Positions 23,144 to 30,453 of a stretch of 30,453 bases of DNA are shown piece by piece. The notes under the pieces were generated by a model. That model was given only the letters and a program-made list of their open reading frames with translations. It ran no database searches and was not told the origin of the DNA. The stretch comes from Lachnospiraceae bacterium (lineage in GTDB: Bacteria; Bacillota; Clostridia; Lachnospirales; Lachnospiraceae). Every line of letters starts with the position of its first letter. Position 1 is the first letter of the stretch. The stretch spans positions 1 through 30,453 of the forward strand of contig CAAFXE010000141.1 in the NCBI GenBank assembly GCA_900766915.1. Reading direction: 5' to 3'. The translations under genes were made by a program, and so were the position numbers.

Positions 23144-24100
23144 TTACCCGTTTTTTCTGGCTGTGACTGAAACCCATTCTCCCTGGTAGGTCACTTCCAG
23201 AACTTCCAGTCCTGCTGCCTTCACGGCTTCTACCACAGTTTCTTCCTTATTGTCGATAATTCCGGAGGTAATGTAAAGACCTCCCACCTTCATCTGATTT
23301 ACAATGACCGGTGTTAAAGGAACCAGTACATCTGCCAGAATGTTTGCCACCACGACATCGTATTTGTCATAGCCGACTCTGTCCTGAATTTCTTTATCAT
23401 CAATGATATTTCCGATCATCACTTCGAATTTTTCTTTTGGAATACCATTGACCTCTGTGTTTTCTTCTGTTGCAGTAATGGCACATGGGTCAAGATCCGT
23501 GCCTACCGCTAACTCTGCGCCCAGCTTTAACGCTACGATAGAGAGAATACCGCTGCCACATCCTACATCCAGAAGCTTTGTTTCCGGTGTCACATATTTT
23601 TTGATCTGACGGATGCAAAGCTGTGTTGTCTCATGCATACCTGTACCGAAAGCTGTTCCCGGATCGATCTGGATCAGAAGCTTTTCTTTGTCTTCCGGTT
23701 TCACTTCCTCCCATGATGGCTTGATGAGGATGTCGTCTACATAGAACTGATGGAAATATTCCTTCCAGTTGTTGATCCAGTCCTTGTCCTCGGTTTCCGA
23801 AGCCACGATGGTTGCCTCCCCAATATCCATCCACTGGGCAATCTCTTCCAGACCTTCTCTGACCTTTCCAAGCATTTCCTCCTGATCGATTTCCGGTTCC
23901 AGGTAAAAGCTGATGTAGGCTGTTCCGTCATCCTCTCCTACGATAGGCATAATATCTACAAACATCTGTGCCTTATCCTGTTCTGTCAAAGGCACCTTAT
24001 CCTCGATCTCAATTCCCTCAATACCAATGTCCATCATCATGCTGCTGATGATATCTTCGGCCTCCGTACGGGTTTTTAATGTATATTTATTCCATTTCAT
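23144..24100 (-). CDS. prmA: Ribosomal protein L11 methyltransferase PrmA
   Basis: PrmA trimethylates L11 at several amino groups. The 318 residues include an N-terminal recognition domain (KTRTEAEDIISSMMMDIGIEG), then the class I SAM fold: DPGTAFGTGMHETTQLC, LLDVGCGSGILSIVALKLGA, TDLDPCAITATEENTEVN and VVANILADVLVPL, all typical. GGAG precedes the ATG by seven bases. A TTGACA element about 55 bases upstream (24155-24160, minus strand) suggests its own promoter, but no convincing -10 at 17 bases is seen. Confidence 0.95.
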   Translation of the reverse strand: MKWNKYTLKTRTEAEDIISSMMMDIGIEGIEIEDKVPLTEQDKAQMFVDIMPIVGEDDGTAYISFYLEPEIDQEEMLGKVREGLEEIAQWMDIGEATIVASETEDKDWINNWKEYFHQFYVDDILIKPSWEEVKPEDKEKLLIQIDPGTAFGTGMHETTQLCIRQIKKYVTPETKLLDVGCGSGILSIVALKLGAELAVGTDLDPCAITATEENTEVNGIPKEKFEVMIGNIIDDKEIQDRVGYDKYDVVVANILADVLVPLTPVIVNQMKVGGLYITSGIIDNKEETVVEAVKAAGLEVLEVTYQGEWVSVTARKNG

Positions 24101-24160
24101 CGTTCTGCTCCTTTTTAAGGCATAATTTCACATATGGTACCATCATAACATTTTTGTCAA

Positions 24161-25180
24161 TCAGTGACAACAATATTCTTTCAGAAGTAAAAATGTATTT
24201 CTCACTCCATCCACATGAGATCTTTCATAATTATGTGAAGCATAAACTCCGGGACCAATGAGCCCATGTCGAATGTCATAACCGCTTCTTAAAGAAGCTT
24301 CCGCATCAGAGCCGTAATGAGGATAAACATCAATGGCAAAGTCAATACCGGCTGCTTTTGCTGCTTCAATGAGCGCACCTGTCACATCATAATTATATGG
24401 ACCACCGGAATCTTTTGCACAGATGGAAACCTTTCGCTCCGTACACTCCAGATCACCACCTACACATCCCATATCCACAGAGATCATTTCTTCGGTATCT
24501 TTTGGAATGAAGCATCCTCCATGTCCCACCTCTTCATATACTGTGAAAATTAAGGAAACTTTACGAGGCAAGGTAATCTGCTCTTCTACCACGTATTTTG
24601 CAAATCCCAAAAGGATCGCAGCCGAAAGCTTATCGTCTAAAAATCTGCTTTTGATATATCCGCTTTCTGTGATAACTGTACGAGGATCCATGGCGATGAT
24701 ATCGCCTACCTGAATACCAAGGTCGAGGGTATCCTCCTTTGACTGTACATTTTCATCCAACAGTATTTCCATATTTTCTTCAGCCCGCTCCGGAAGTTTA
24801 TCGGCTACATGGGCAGAAGGTTCCGTATTCAAAACAACACCTGTGTAGGTTTTTCCGTGACGGGTGATAACCATGCAATTTTCACCGTCAGCAGTGGTCC
24901 ACTGATGCCCGCCCAGTGTTGTAGGGCGGATACGTCCATTGGATTTCACTGCTCTTACCATGGCACCCAGCGTATCTACATGGGCTGCCAGAAGAAGAGG
25001 TTTCCCACTTCCACCTAAAGTAACCTCTACATTGCCCTTCCGGGAATAGTTTGGATCCAGCCCCATACCTTTTAAAGCATCGAATACATAGGAAGCAACC
25101 TCCTTCGTATATCCTGTAGGGCTTGGAATAGAAGTCAGTGTCTTTAACTGCTGTAAAATATAATCCATGTATTTTTTCAT
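24161..25180 (-). CDS. M42 family metallo-aminopeptidase/endoglucanase-type hydrolase
   Basis: M42 enzymes are cytosolic di-metal aminopeptidases that form tetrahedral dodecamers and trim short peptides. The 339 residues show SIPSPTGYTKEV, the metal His in AAHVDTLGAMV (His67), the bridging Asp in SRFLDDKLSAA, the catalytic/metal pair YEEVGHGG, Asp in SVDMGCVGGD and a late His in YASHNYERSHVDG. The start at 25180 is chosen because AAGGAG lies just upstream; an earlier in-frame ATG would overlap the neighbour without a ribosome binding site. It follows the aldo/keto reductase gene after 18 bases, probably in the same transcript. Confidence 0.92.
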   Translation of the reverse strand: MKKYMDYILQQLKTLTSIPSPTGYTKEVASYVFDALKGMGLDPNYSRKGNVEVTLGGSGKPLLLAAHVDTLGAMVRAVKSNGRIRPTTLGGHQWTTADGENCMVITRHGKTYTGVVLNTEPSAHVADKLPERAEENMEILLDENVQSKEDTLDLGIQVGDIIAMDPRTVITESGYIKSRFLDDKLSAAILLGFAKYVVEEQITLPRKVSLIFTVYEEVGHGGCFIPKDTEEMISVDMGCVGGDLECTERKVSICAKDSGGPYNYDVTGALIEAAKAAGIDFAIDVYPHYGSDAEASLRSGYDIRHGLIGPGVYASHNYERSHVDGVRNTFLLLKEYCCH

Positions 25181-25198
25181 AAAATGCTCCTTAAGCAA

Positions 25199-26206
25199 TT
25201 ATTCACCAAATTTCTGTGCTGCGTCCTTTAACATCTTACGGATCGGAAGATTATATGGACAGCGTGGCTCGCATGCACCACATTCAACACATGCACCTGC
25301 TTTCACAGGCATTGCCTCATAACGGCTTTTCGCCCAGTCGCCAAGTCCATATCTGTCTAAATATCCCTGCATTAAAAATACACCGGGAATATTGATTCCA
25401 ACGCTACAGGGCGCACAGTAGTTACAGCGGCGACAGAAGTTATTGCCAAGCTGTTTTCTGATTTCTGCCATCTTTTCGAGTTCTTCTTCTTTAAGCGGAG
25501 ACACATCATCTGCTGCAGCCATATTCTGGTCAAGCTCTTTTAAGTCGAACATTCCCGGGATGACTACTGTAACATCCGGGTTTGCACAAATAAATCGAAG
25601 TGCCAATGCAGCGTCTTCAATAGCACCTCCGGCAAGGGGTTTCATTGCAATAAATCCGATACCTTTTTCGCTACATTTTCTGATCAATTCTTCTCCCTGC
25701 GTTTCCACAATATTATAAGGGAACATGATCGTCTCAACCCAGTCTAACTCCAGGGCTTTTTTAAATACCTCTGCTGAATGTGCAGTCAGACCAATATGTC
25801 CGATTTTACCTGCGGCCTTTGCTTCCTTCAGTGCTTCCAGCGCTCCATCCGGTGATAATACCTGTTCCAGATCTTTCATGGATGGATTATGTACCTGATA
25901 CACATCAATATGATCTGTTCTTAAGTTCTTTAAACTGATATCAATATCTGCTGCCATTCCCTGTTTGGTACGGGACATGCTTTTGGTTGCGATGACAAAT
26001 CTGTCTCTAAGTCCTTCCAAGGCCTCTCCAAGATATTCCTCACTTACGGTATAGCCACGAGCTGTATCAATATAATTGACCCCGGCTTCAGCCATAGCTT
26101 TCACCAGTTCTTTTGTCGTAGCTGCATCTACTCTTTGGATTGGGATGCCCCCAAAGCCGAGACGGGCAATTCTAAGACCTGTTTTTCCAAGTGTTACGTA
26201 TTCCAT
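25199..26206 (-). CDS. Aldo/keto reductase with C-terminal 2x[4Fe-4S] domain
   Basis: The 335-residue protein has an N-terminal TIM-barrel aldo/keto reductase domain with the catalytic tetrad Asp47, Tyr52, Lys75 and His106 (YIDTARGYT, ATKSM, VYQVHNP). A C-terminal ferredoxin-like tail follows: Cys258/261/264/267 in FCRRCNYCAPCSVG and Cys306/309/312/316 in CVECGACEPRCPYNLP. Such proteins are common in strict anaerobes and may pass electrons between ferredoxin and NAD(P)H or a carbonyl substrate; the substrate is unknown. The start at 26206 has GGAGAG eight bases upstream; the longer frame would run through a terminator. Cotranscribed with the M42 peptidase. Confidence 0.92.
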   Translation of the reverse strand: MEYVTLGKTGLRIARLGFGGIPIQRVDAATTKELVKAMAEAGVNYIDTARGYTVSEEYLGEALEGLRDRFVIATKSMSRTKQGMAADIDISLKNLRTDHIDVYQVHNPSMKDLEQVLSPDGALEALKEAKAAGKIGHIGLTAHSAEVFKKALELDWVETIMFPYNIVETQGEELIRKCSEKGIGFIAMKPLAGGAIEDAALALRFICANPDVTVVIPGMFDLKELDQNMAAADDVSPLKEEELEKMAEIRKQLGNNFCRRCNYCAPCSVGINIPGVFLMQGYLDRYGLGDWAKSRYEAMPVKAGACVECGACEPRCPYNLPIRKMLKDAAQKFGE

Positions 26207-26227
26207 GTTCAACTCTCCTTTGCTGTT

Positions 26228-26257
26228 AAAAGACCTCCCGCATGCGAGAGGTCTTTT
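26228..26257. terminator. Terminator between the rhamnose operon and the aldo/keto reductase gene
   Basis: AAAAGACCTC and GAGGTCTTTT form a perfect 10-bp stem around a 10-base loop. It has A/T ends on both sides and so can act in both directions. It lies 49 bases after the phosphoribosyltransferase-like stop. Confidence 0.75.
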
Positions 26258-26261
26258 CTTA

Positions 26262-26298
26262 TTCATGACAATAGAACATTCGCAGAGCCTGCTTTCTA
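26262..26298 (+). repeat. Dispersed 37-nt repeat, copy 2
   Basis: It begins TTCATGACAATAGA and continues CAGAGCCTGCTTT, matching 2556-2592 (opposite strand) at 31 of 37 bases. ACAATAGA (26268-26275) can pair with TCTATCGT (26295-26302), so this copy can fold as a hairpin. As in copy 1, it starts just after a terminator hairpin. Confidence 0.65.
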
Positions 26299-26305
26299 TC
26301 GTTTA

Positions 26306-26956
26306 CTAAATTTTACTGTACCCGTAGGAATTTACCACTGCGTCCAGCTTCTGTTTGTTTTTACAGAATGGACAGTTTGGCGGTGCAAAAGTGCTGTAGG
26401 AAGGTATATCCTTATCTGTAAAGATGGAATTTACCGGATAACCGTTGATTTCCGATGTTGCACTGAAGATCGCACTGATTCCTGCAATGTTTCCTCCGTA
26501 ATATTCAATGAAGTCTACACACTGTCTCACAGTTTTACCGGTAGTTGCTGATGCAAGAAGTACCAACACGTTCTTACCTTTAATCATCATTTCCGTATTG
26601 TCGCGGAACACGATGAGACCGCCGGAACCCACCTCCGGTGATAATATGTAGATGGTCTTATGGGCATTCATGGACATGATTCCGTTTCTGGTCAGCTTAT
26701 CTGCCAGATACGCACCAATGACTTCACATCCATCCATACAAACGATGGTATCCACAATGGTAGTATTCACATAATTGTCTGCCAGAATGCTGGCTGCTGC
26801 CATTGCCTCACTTCTTCTTGCTTTCAGAGTTGTTAAGTCAATATACTTTGTAATATGGGAGTGCGTTGTTGCAAAATGTCCTTCGTATACCTTTAATGCT
26901 ACGTTTTTATCCAGCTTCGAGTGGATCTTTACCATAGTTTCTTCAAATGCTGCCAT
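26306..26956 (-). CDS. Phosphoribosyltransferase-like protein with degenerate PRPP loop and CxxC tail
   Basis: The 216-residue protein has the type I phosphoribosyltransferase layout and would be annotated as orotate phosphoribosyltransferase-like. The region NVLVLLASATTGKT (129-142) aligns with the PRPP-binding loop, whose consensus has two acidic residues (VxDDxxTTG); here both are lost (Leu134, Ala135), so normal transferase activity is doubtful. The C-terminus has CPFC (195-198), a half zinc or cluster site, with Cys73 and Cys77 as possible partners. It follows rhaB after 26 bases with GGGAG upstream, in an operon with a DeoR regulator and no pyrimidine genes. A regulatory, nucleotide-sensing or sugar-linked role is possible; I cannot assign a function. 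Confidence 0.75.
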   Translation of the reverse strand: MAAFEETMVKIHSKLDKNVALKVYEGHFATTHSHITKYIDLTTLKARRSEAMAAASILADNYVNTTIVDTIVCMDGCEVIGAYLADKLTRNGIMSMNAHKTIYILSPEVGSGGLIVFRDNTEMMIKGKNVLVLLASATTGKTVRQCVDFIEYYGGNIAGISAIFSATSEINGYPVNSIFTDKDIPSYSTFAPPNCPFCKNKQKLDAVVNSYGYSKI

Positions 26957-26982
26957 AAGATTCTCCCTTCTGACGTTTATTT

Positions 26983-28407
26983 TTATTTAGGCTGATGAAC
27001 TTTCTGTTCAAAGGAAGCTTTGATGAGCTTTCTTCCTTCCAGTCTGTCCTGAATATGTCCCATAGCCTTTAACTGCATTACAATGTTACCAAGAACAGAG
27101 CCTTCGATTGGTCCTGCTACTACCGGTTTCTGAATTGCATTTGCAGTCAGTTCACAAAGGAGCTGATCCTGGATACCGCCGCCTACCATGTTCAGACAGG
27201 AGATAGTCTTGCCGGAAATAACTTCCAGATTTCTTACAGTTTTTCCGTATTCCTGTGTAAGACCATTGTAAATTGCCATAGCGATTTCTCCCAGTCCTTC
27301 CGGAGTTCCCTGACCATGTTCTTCACAGTATCCGATAACTTCTTTCATCATATTGTATGGGGCTGTAAATCTTGGATCATTCGGGTCAATGATGAAATCC
27401 TGTCTCTTTGCTTCTCTGGAAGCTTTGATGATATCCGGGAAACCTACTTCGTATTCGAATTCACACCAGTTCTTACGAAGGTTCTGCATTACCCAAAGAC
27501 CGTTGATGTTTTTCAGTAAACGGATCTTGCCTTCTACACCGCCTTCATTTGTATAGTTATATTTGAACGCATCTTCTGTAAGGATCGGTTCATCAACTTC
27601 CATACCAAGTAAGGACCATGTACCACAGCTTAAGAATGCTGCATTTTCATCTTCTAACGGACAGCCTGCAACTGCAGATGCTGTATCATGTTCACCAACT
27701 GCAACAACCTTAACTCCTGAAAGTCCTGTTTCTTCTACTACTTCCGGAAGAAGTTCACCAATCACAGTGCCCGGCATCGTCAGTGGCTGGAGTAAATCAG
27801 CACGAACACCCATTTTTTCCAGGTATTCGTAATCATAATCTCTCTTCTTTGCATCCAGAAGCTGACCTGTACTTGCAATAGAGTATTCACAAACCTTTTT
27901 GCCTGTTAAGAAAAATACAAATAAGTCAGGCATGAAAAGCAGTGTTTTTGCTTTTGCCAGAATTTCCGGTCTCATTTTCTGATCTGCCATCATCTGGTAT
28001 ACCGTATTAAAATTCATGAACTGAATACCGGTTCTTGCATACTGCTCTTTTAACGGAACAAGCTTATCAGATTCATCAATGATACCAATAGTTCTGTCAT
28101 CACGATAGTTGATCGGGTTTCCAATCAGGTTATCATTTTCATCTAAAAGGCCGTAATCAACACCCCATGTATCGATTGCCAGACTTTCGATTGGAAGTTT
28201 TTTGGCAGCGGCTTTCTTTAAGCCCTGTTTTAATTCATGATACAGACGGAAGGTATCCCAGTAGAAAACATTTCCTACACGCACCGGATCATTTGTAAAA
28301 CGATGAAGTTCTTCCAATGTAATCTTTCCGTCTTCTGTTTTGCTTAAGATCATACGTCCGCTGGATGCCCCAAAGTCAAAGGCAAGGTTATAAATTGGAT
28401 TGCTCAT
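26983..28407 (-). CDS. rhaB: Rhamnulokinase
   Basis: RhaB phosphorylates L-rhamnulose to rhamnulose-1-phosphate in L-rhamnose use. The 474 residues belong to the FGGY kinase family: the first phosphate motif AFDFGASSGRMIL, the rhamnulokinase-type AIDTWGVDYGLLDENDNLIGNP and YRDDRT, then GEHDTASAVAG, FLSCGTWSLLGMEVD and the C-terminal ATP-site MVGGGIQDQLLCELTAN. These phrases separate it from xylulokinase and glycerol kinase. GGAGAAG lies upstream. It follows the DeoR gene after 19 bases. Rhamnose isomerase, aldolase and transport genes are not in the window, so they must lie elsewhere. Confidence 0.94.
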   Translation of the reverse strand: MSNPIYNLAFDFGASSGRMILSKTEDGKITLEELHRFTNDPVRVGNVFYWDTFRLYHELKQGLKKAAAKKLPIESLAIDTWGVDYGLLDENDNLIGNPINYRDDRTIGIIDESDKLVPLKEQYARTGIQFMNFNTVYQMMADQKMRPEILAKAKTLLFMPDLFVFFLTGKKVCEYSIASTGQLLDAKKRDYDYEYLEKMGVRADLLQPLTMPGTVIGELLPEVVEETGLSGVKVVAVGEHDTASAVAGCPLEDENAAFLSCGTWSLLGMEVDEPILTEDAFKYNYTNEGGVEGKIRLLKNINGLWVMQNLRKNWCEFEYEVGFPDIIKASREAKRQDFIIDPNDPRFTAPYNMMKEVIGYCEEHGQGTPEGLGEIAMAIYNGLTQEYGKTVRNLEVISGKTISCLNMVGGGIQDQLLCELTANAIQKPVVAGPIEGSVLGNIVMQLKAMGHIQDRLEGRKLIKASFEQKVHQPK

Positions 28408-28426
28408 TTTCTCTTCTCCTTTTTTA

Positions 28427-29191
28427 TCATTCTTCTGTCACTACCTGAACACCGATCTCATCAAGACGCTGCTGCCAGGTGTCATCCGGAAGGGAATCTG
28501 TGACTAGAATATCCCCCTTCCTTAAATCAACTACTTTTGCAAAGGATATTCTGCCAAATTTGGTACTGTCCGCTGCAATAATGAGTCTTTTGGCGCAGGA
28601 TACCATACTTTTTTTAATTTCTGCATCGTTTTCCGAAGAATCCGTTACCCCCTTTTTGATATCCAGTCCCTTGCATGAGATGATAGCTTTGTCCACATAG
28701 AAATTTTCCAAAGTCTTTTCTGCATTCTTTCCAATCAGGGACAGACTGGAGCTTTTTAACAGCCCGCCTGTGGAAATCACCTGCACACCCTTAGATTTTG
28801 AAAATTCAATGAGAACCTCCAGAGAATTGGTAATGACCGTCAGTTTTTTACGGTCTTTCAGTTCCTGGGCTACCATCAGCGAGGTTGAAGATGAATCCAG
28901 TATCACACTGTCTCCCTCTTCAATCATGGAAGCAACCAGTTTGGCAATTGTCTGTTTTTCTTTGCGATTTGTTTTTTCACGAATACGCAAAGGCATCTCA
29001 ATATTGGTATTTTCATTTAAGACGGCTCCACCATAGGTTTTTTTCACAAAGCCTTCTTTTTCAAGTTTATCCAGGTCCCTGCGAATTGTCTCTTCTGTAA
29101 CGCCATATTCCTGACTAAGCTCTGCAACCAACACGCGCTGCTCTTTTTGTAATGTTTCCAAAATCGCATTTTTACGCTCAATTGCTAACAT
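28427..29191 (-). CDS. DeoR/GlpR-family sugar-responsive repressor
   Basis: The 254-residue protein has an N-terminal DeoR helix-turn-helix (QRVLVAELSQEYGVTEETIRRDLDKLEKEGFVKKTYGGAVL, about 18-58, here quoted by position only beyond the motif ETIRRDLDKLE). Its C-terminal DeoRC sensor, like ribose-5-phosphate isomerase, has DSSSTSLMVAQEL, VITNSLEVLIEFSK, STGGLL, KAIISCKG and AADSTKFGRISFAKV. Such repressors sense a phosphorylated sugar. Its position as first gene before rhaB implies control of rhamnose use, with rhamnulose-1-phosphate or a later product as a likely effector. AAGGAGG precedes the ATG. An inverted repeat upstream may be its operator. Confidence 0.92.
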   Translation of the reverse strand: MLAIERKNAILETLQKEQRVLVAELSQEYGVTEETIRRDLDKLEKEGFVKKTYGGAVLNENTNIEMPLRIREKTNRKEKQTIAKLVASMIEEGDSVILDSSSTSLMVAQELKDRKKLTVITNSLEVLIEFSKSKGVQVISTGGLLKSSSLSLIGKNAEKTLENFYVDKAIISCKGLDIKKGVTDSSENDAEIKKSMVSCAKRLIIAADSTKFGRISFAKVVDLRKGDILVTDSLPDDTWQQRLDEIGVQVVTEE

Positions 29192-29246
29192 TTCGTCTGC
29201 CTCCTTCGCTTATATTCTATATGTGTATTATTTTAACATATCTCTT

Positions 29247-29310
29247 TTGGTTTTAGTAGGTTTTTTTCATATTTTTACATAAAATTTTCATCATTTTTCT
29301 ACAAAACCAA
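29247..29310. promoter_or_regulatory. Spaced inverted repeat upstream of the DeoR-rhaB operon
   Basis: TTGGTTTTAGTAG (29247-29259) and CTACAAAACCAA (29299-29310) are inverted copies differing by one inserted base, about 40 bases apart. Paired distant half-sites of this kind suit DeoR-family looping repressors. The binding assignment is inferred. Confidence 0.45.
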
Positions 29311-29346
29311 CAAAAAACAAAAAAGAGGCACGCCCTAAGGCGTGCC
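29311..29346 (-). terminator. Intrinsic terminator of the pyruvate:ferredoxin oxidoreductase gene
   Basis: GGCACGCC and GGCGTGCC form a perfect 8-bp GC-rich stem around a 4-base loop, followed on the minus strand by TCTTTTTTGTTTTTT. It lies 27 bases after the stop codon. Confidence 0.92.
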
Positions 29347-29373
29347 CCACTCACTTTACCGAATCATCAGAGA

Positions 29374-30453
29374 TTATTCAGCTCCGTATAATGTTTTTAA
29401 TTTGTTCAGATATTCATATCTTGCCTTTGCAGCTTCTTCAGATTTAGCGAAGAGTTCTGCAGCACGGTCCGGATTAGCACGTTTCAGAGCATTGTAACGA
29501 ACTTCTCCGTCAAGGAATGCCTGATAATCTTCTGTAGGCTCTTTAGAGTCTAAGATGAATGCATCCTGTCCTGCTTCTTTGAGGGCTGGATTGTATCTGA
29601 AGCAATGCCAGTAACCGCAAGCTACTGCGTTAGCTTCTTCTGTCTGAGCTTTGCTCATACCAACTTTGATACCATGGTTGATACATGGAGCGTAAGCGAT
29701 GATGAGTGATGGTCCCGGATATGCCTCTGCTTCTGCGATTGCTTTTACGCACTGGTTGTAATCAGCACCCATAGCGATCTGAGCAACATATACATAACCA
29801 TAGCTCATTGCGATACTTGCAAGGTCTTTCTTCTTCACTTCTTTACCGCCTGCTGCGAACTGAGCGATCGCACCTGTTGGTGTAGCTTTAGAAGACTGTC
29901 CGCCTGTATTAGAGTAAACTTCTGTATCGAATACCATGATGTTGATATCTTTACCGGAAGCTAATACATGGTCAACACCACCGAAACCGATGTCGTATGC
30001 CCATCCGTCACCACCGAAGATCCACTGGGATTTCTTAGCAAGGAAGTCTTTATCTTTTAAGATTTCCTGAGCTTTTTCACATCCGCAAGCTTCTAATGCA
30101 GCAACTAATTTTTCTGTAGCAGCGCCATTGGTAGCACCAACTGAGAATGTATCTAACCATTCCTGTGCAGCTGCTTTTACATCTTCTTTTTCTGCAACTT
30201 CTACTAAAGCTTCTACTTTAGATTTTAATCTGTCACGGATTGCTTTCTGTGCAAGGCTCATACCATAACCAAATTCAGCAGCATCTTCGAATAAGGAGTT
30301 AGACCATGCAGGACCCTGTCCCTTCTGATTTACTGTGTATGGTGTAGATGGTGAGGAGTTAGCCCAGATTGAAGAACAACCTGTTGCATTAGCAATGTAC
30401 ATTCTGTCACCGAATAACTGTGTGATTAATTTAGCGTATGGTGTTTCACCACA
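29374..30453 (-). CDS. nifJ: Pyruvate:ferredoxin oxidoreductase, C-terminal part (cut by window edge)
   Basis: This enzyme oxidises pyruvate and CoA to acetyl-CoA and CO2, reducing ferredoxin. It is the main pyruvate entry in strict anaerobes. The 359 visible residues are the thiamine-diphosphate domain: CGETPYAKLITQLFGDRM at the window edge, then GCSSIWANSSPSTPYT, the TPP motif beginning GDGWAYDIGFGG and continuing to EVYSNTGGQ, and APCINHG, whose Cys ligates the proximal [4Fe-4S] cluster, as does the Cys of CGETPY. The full enzyme is about 1170-1190 residues, so roughly 70% lies outside. The internal ATG at 30402 is not the start: the frame stays open and conserved to the last base. Confidence 0.97.
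   Translation of the reverse strand, partial: CGETPYAKLITQLFGDRMYIANATGCSSIWANSSPSTPYTVNQKGQGPAWSNSLFEDAAEFGYGMSLAQKAIRDRLKSKVEALVEVAEKEDVKAAAQEWLDTFSVGATNGAATEKLVAALEACGCEKAQEILKDKDFLAKKSQWIFGGDGWAYDIGFGGVDHVLASGKDINIMVFDTEVYSNTGGQSSKATPTGAIAQFAAGGKEVKKKDLASIAMSYGYVYVAQIAMGADYNQCVKAIAEAEAYPGPSLIIAYAPCINHGIKVGMSKAQTEEANAVACGYWHCFRYNPALKEAGQDAFILDSKEPTEDYQAFLDGEVRYNALKRANPDRAAELFAKSEEAAKARYEYLNKLKTLYGAE

Noticed and set aside
29374..30402. ATG at 30402 as the start of a small independent gene
   Set aside because: Codons beyond it to the window edge read CGETPYAKLITQLFG, conserved in pyruvate:ferredoxin oxidoreductase, so the gene simply continues outside.

Overview
The window looks like chromosomal DNA from an anaerobic gut-type Firmicute of the class Clostridia, most likely Lachnospiraceae and possibly near Blautia; the genus is a guess. 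The signs are moderate GC, strong AGGAGG-type ribosome binding sites, a pyruvate:ferredoxin oxidoreductase, the ireB-ruvX-DUF1292 block, a NifS/ThiI pair, and many ferredoxin-type and radical-SAM enzymes. All genes except one small HPr-like gene (19389-19628) are on the minus strand, so operons read from high to low coordinates. No tRNA, rRNA, CRISPR array, transposase or prophage was seen.

Right to left along transcription: (1) the C-terminal third of a pyruvate:ferredoxin oxidoreductase, cut by the window edge and closed by a terminator; (2) a rhamnose-type operon: DeoR regulator, rhamnulokinase RhaB and a phosphoribosyltransferase-like protein with a degenerate PRPP loop; (3) a ferredoxin-type aldo/keto reductase and an M42 aminopeptidase; (4) prmA and rsmE, ribosome methylation; (5) a cysteine desulfurase and ThiI (4-thiouridine in tRNA), flanked by short repeats and a nested hairpin; (6) the lone plus-strand HPr-like gene, which lacks the phosphorylatable histidine; (7) mtaB (tRNA ms2t6A) and a MATE exporter; (8) a housekeeping operon ireB - ruvX - DUF1292 - RNase J - short MltG-like protein - trmR - trhP, whose last two genes act on the tRNA wobble uridine; (9) a VTC-domain (polyphosphate-polymerase-like) protein, a DUF4956 membrane protein and a beta-helix DUF4353 surface protein, preceded by four tandem 11-bp units resembling a PhoP/PhoB-type operator.

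(10) At 2.6-8.05 kb lies the most interesting part. A consensus promoter (TTGACA-17-TATAAT) is followed by a cobalamin riboswitch, an intrinsic terminator, then a CbiK-type sirohydrochlorin cobaltochelatase with a lipoprotein signal, a second lipoprotein with two related beta-rich (NEAT-like) domains, and a complete FecCD/BtuCDF-type ABC importer (lipoprotein binding protein, permease, ATPase). This suggests a B12-repressed, cell-surface chelatase coupled to uptake of a tetrapyrrole, corrinoid or metal. (11) At the left end are feoA and feoB (ferrous iron uptake), with inverted repeats of DtxR/IdeR style before each gene and a weak terminator between them.

The only gene-free stretch above 300 bases is 7606-8179; it holds the riboswitch leader, its promoter, its terminator and the terminator of the DUF4353 operon. 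The 39 bases before feoB's stop show nothing recognisable.
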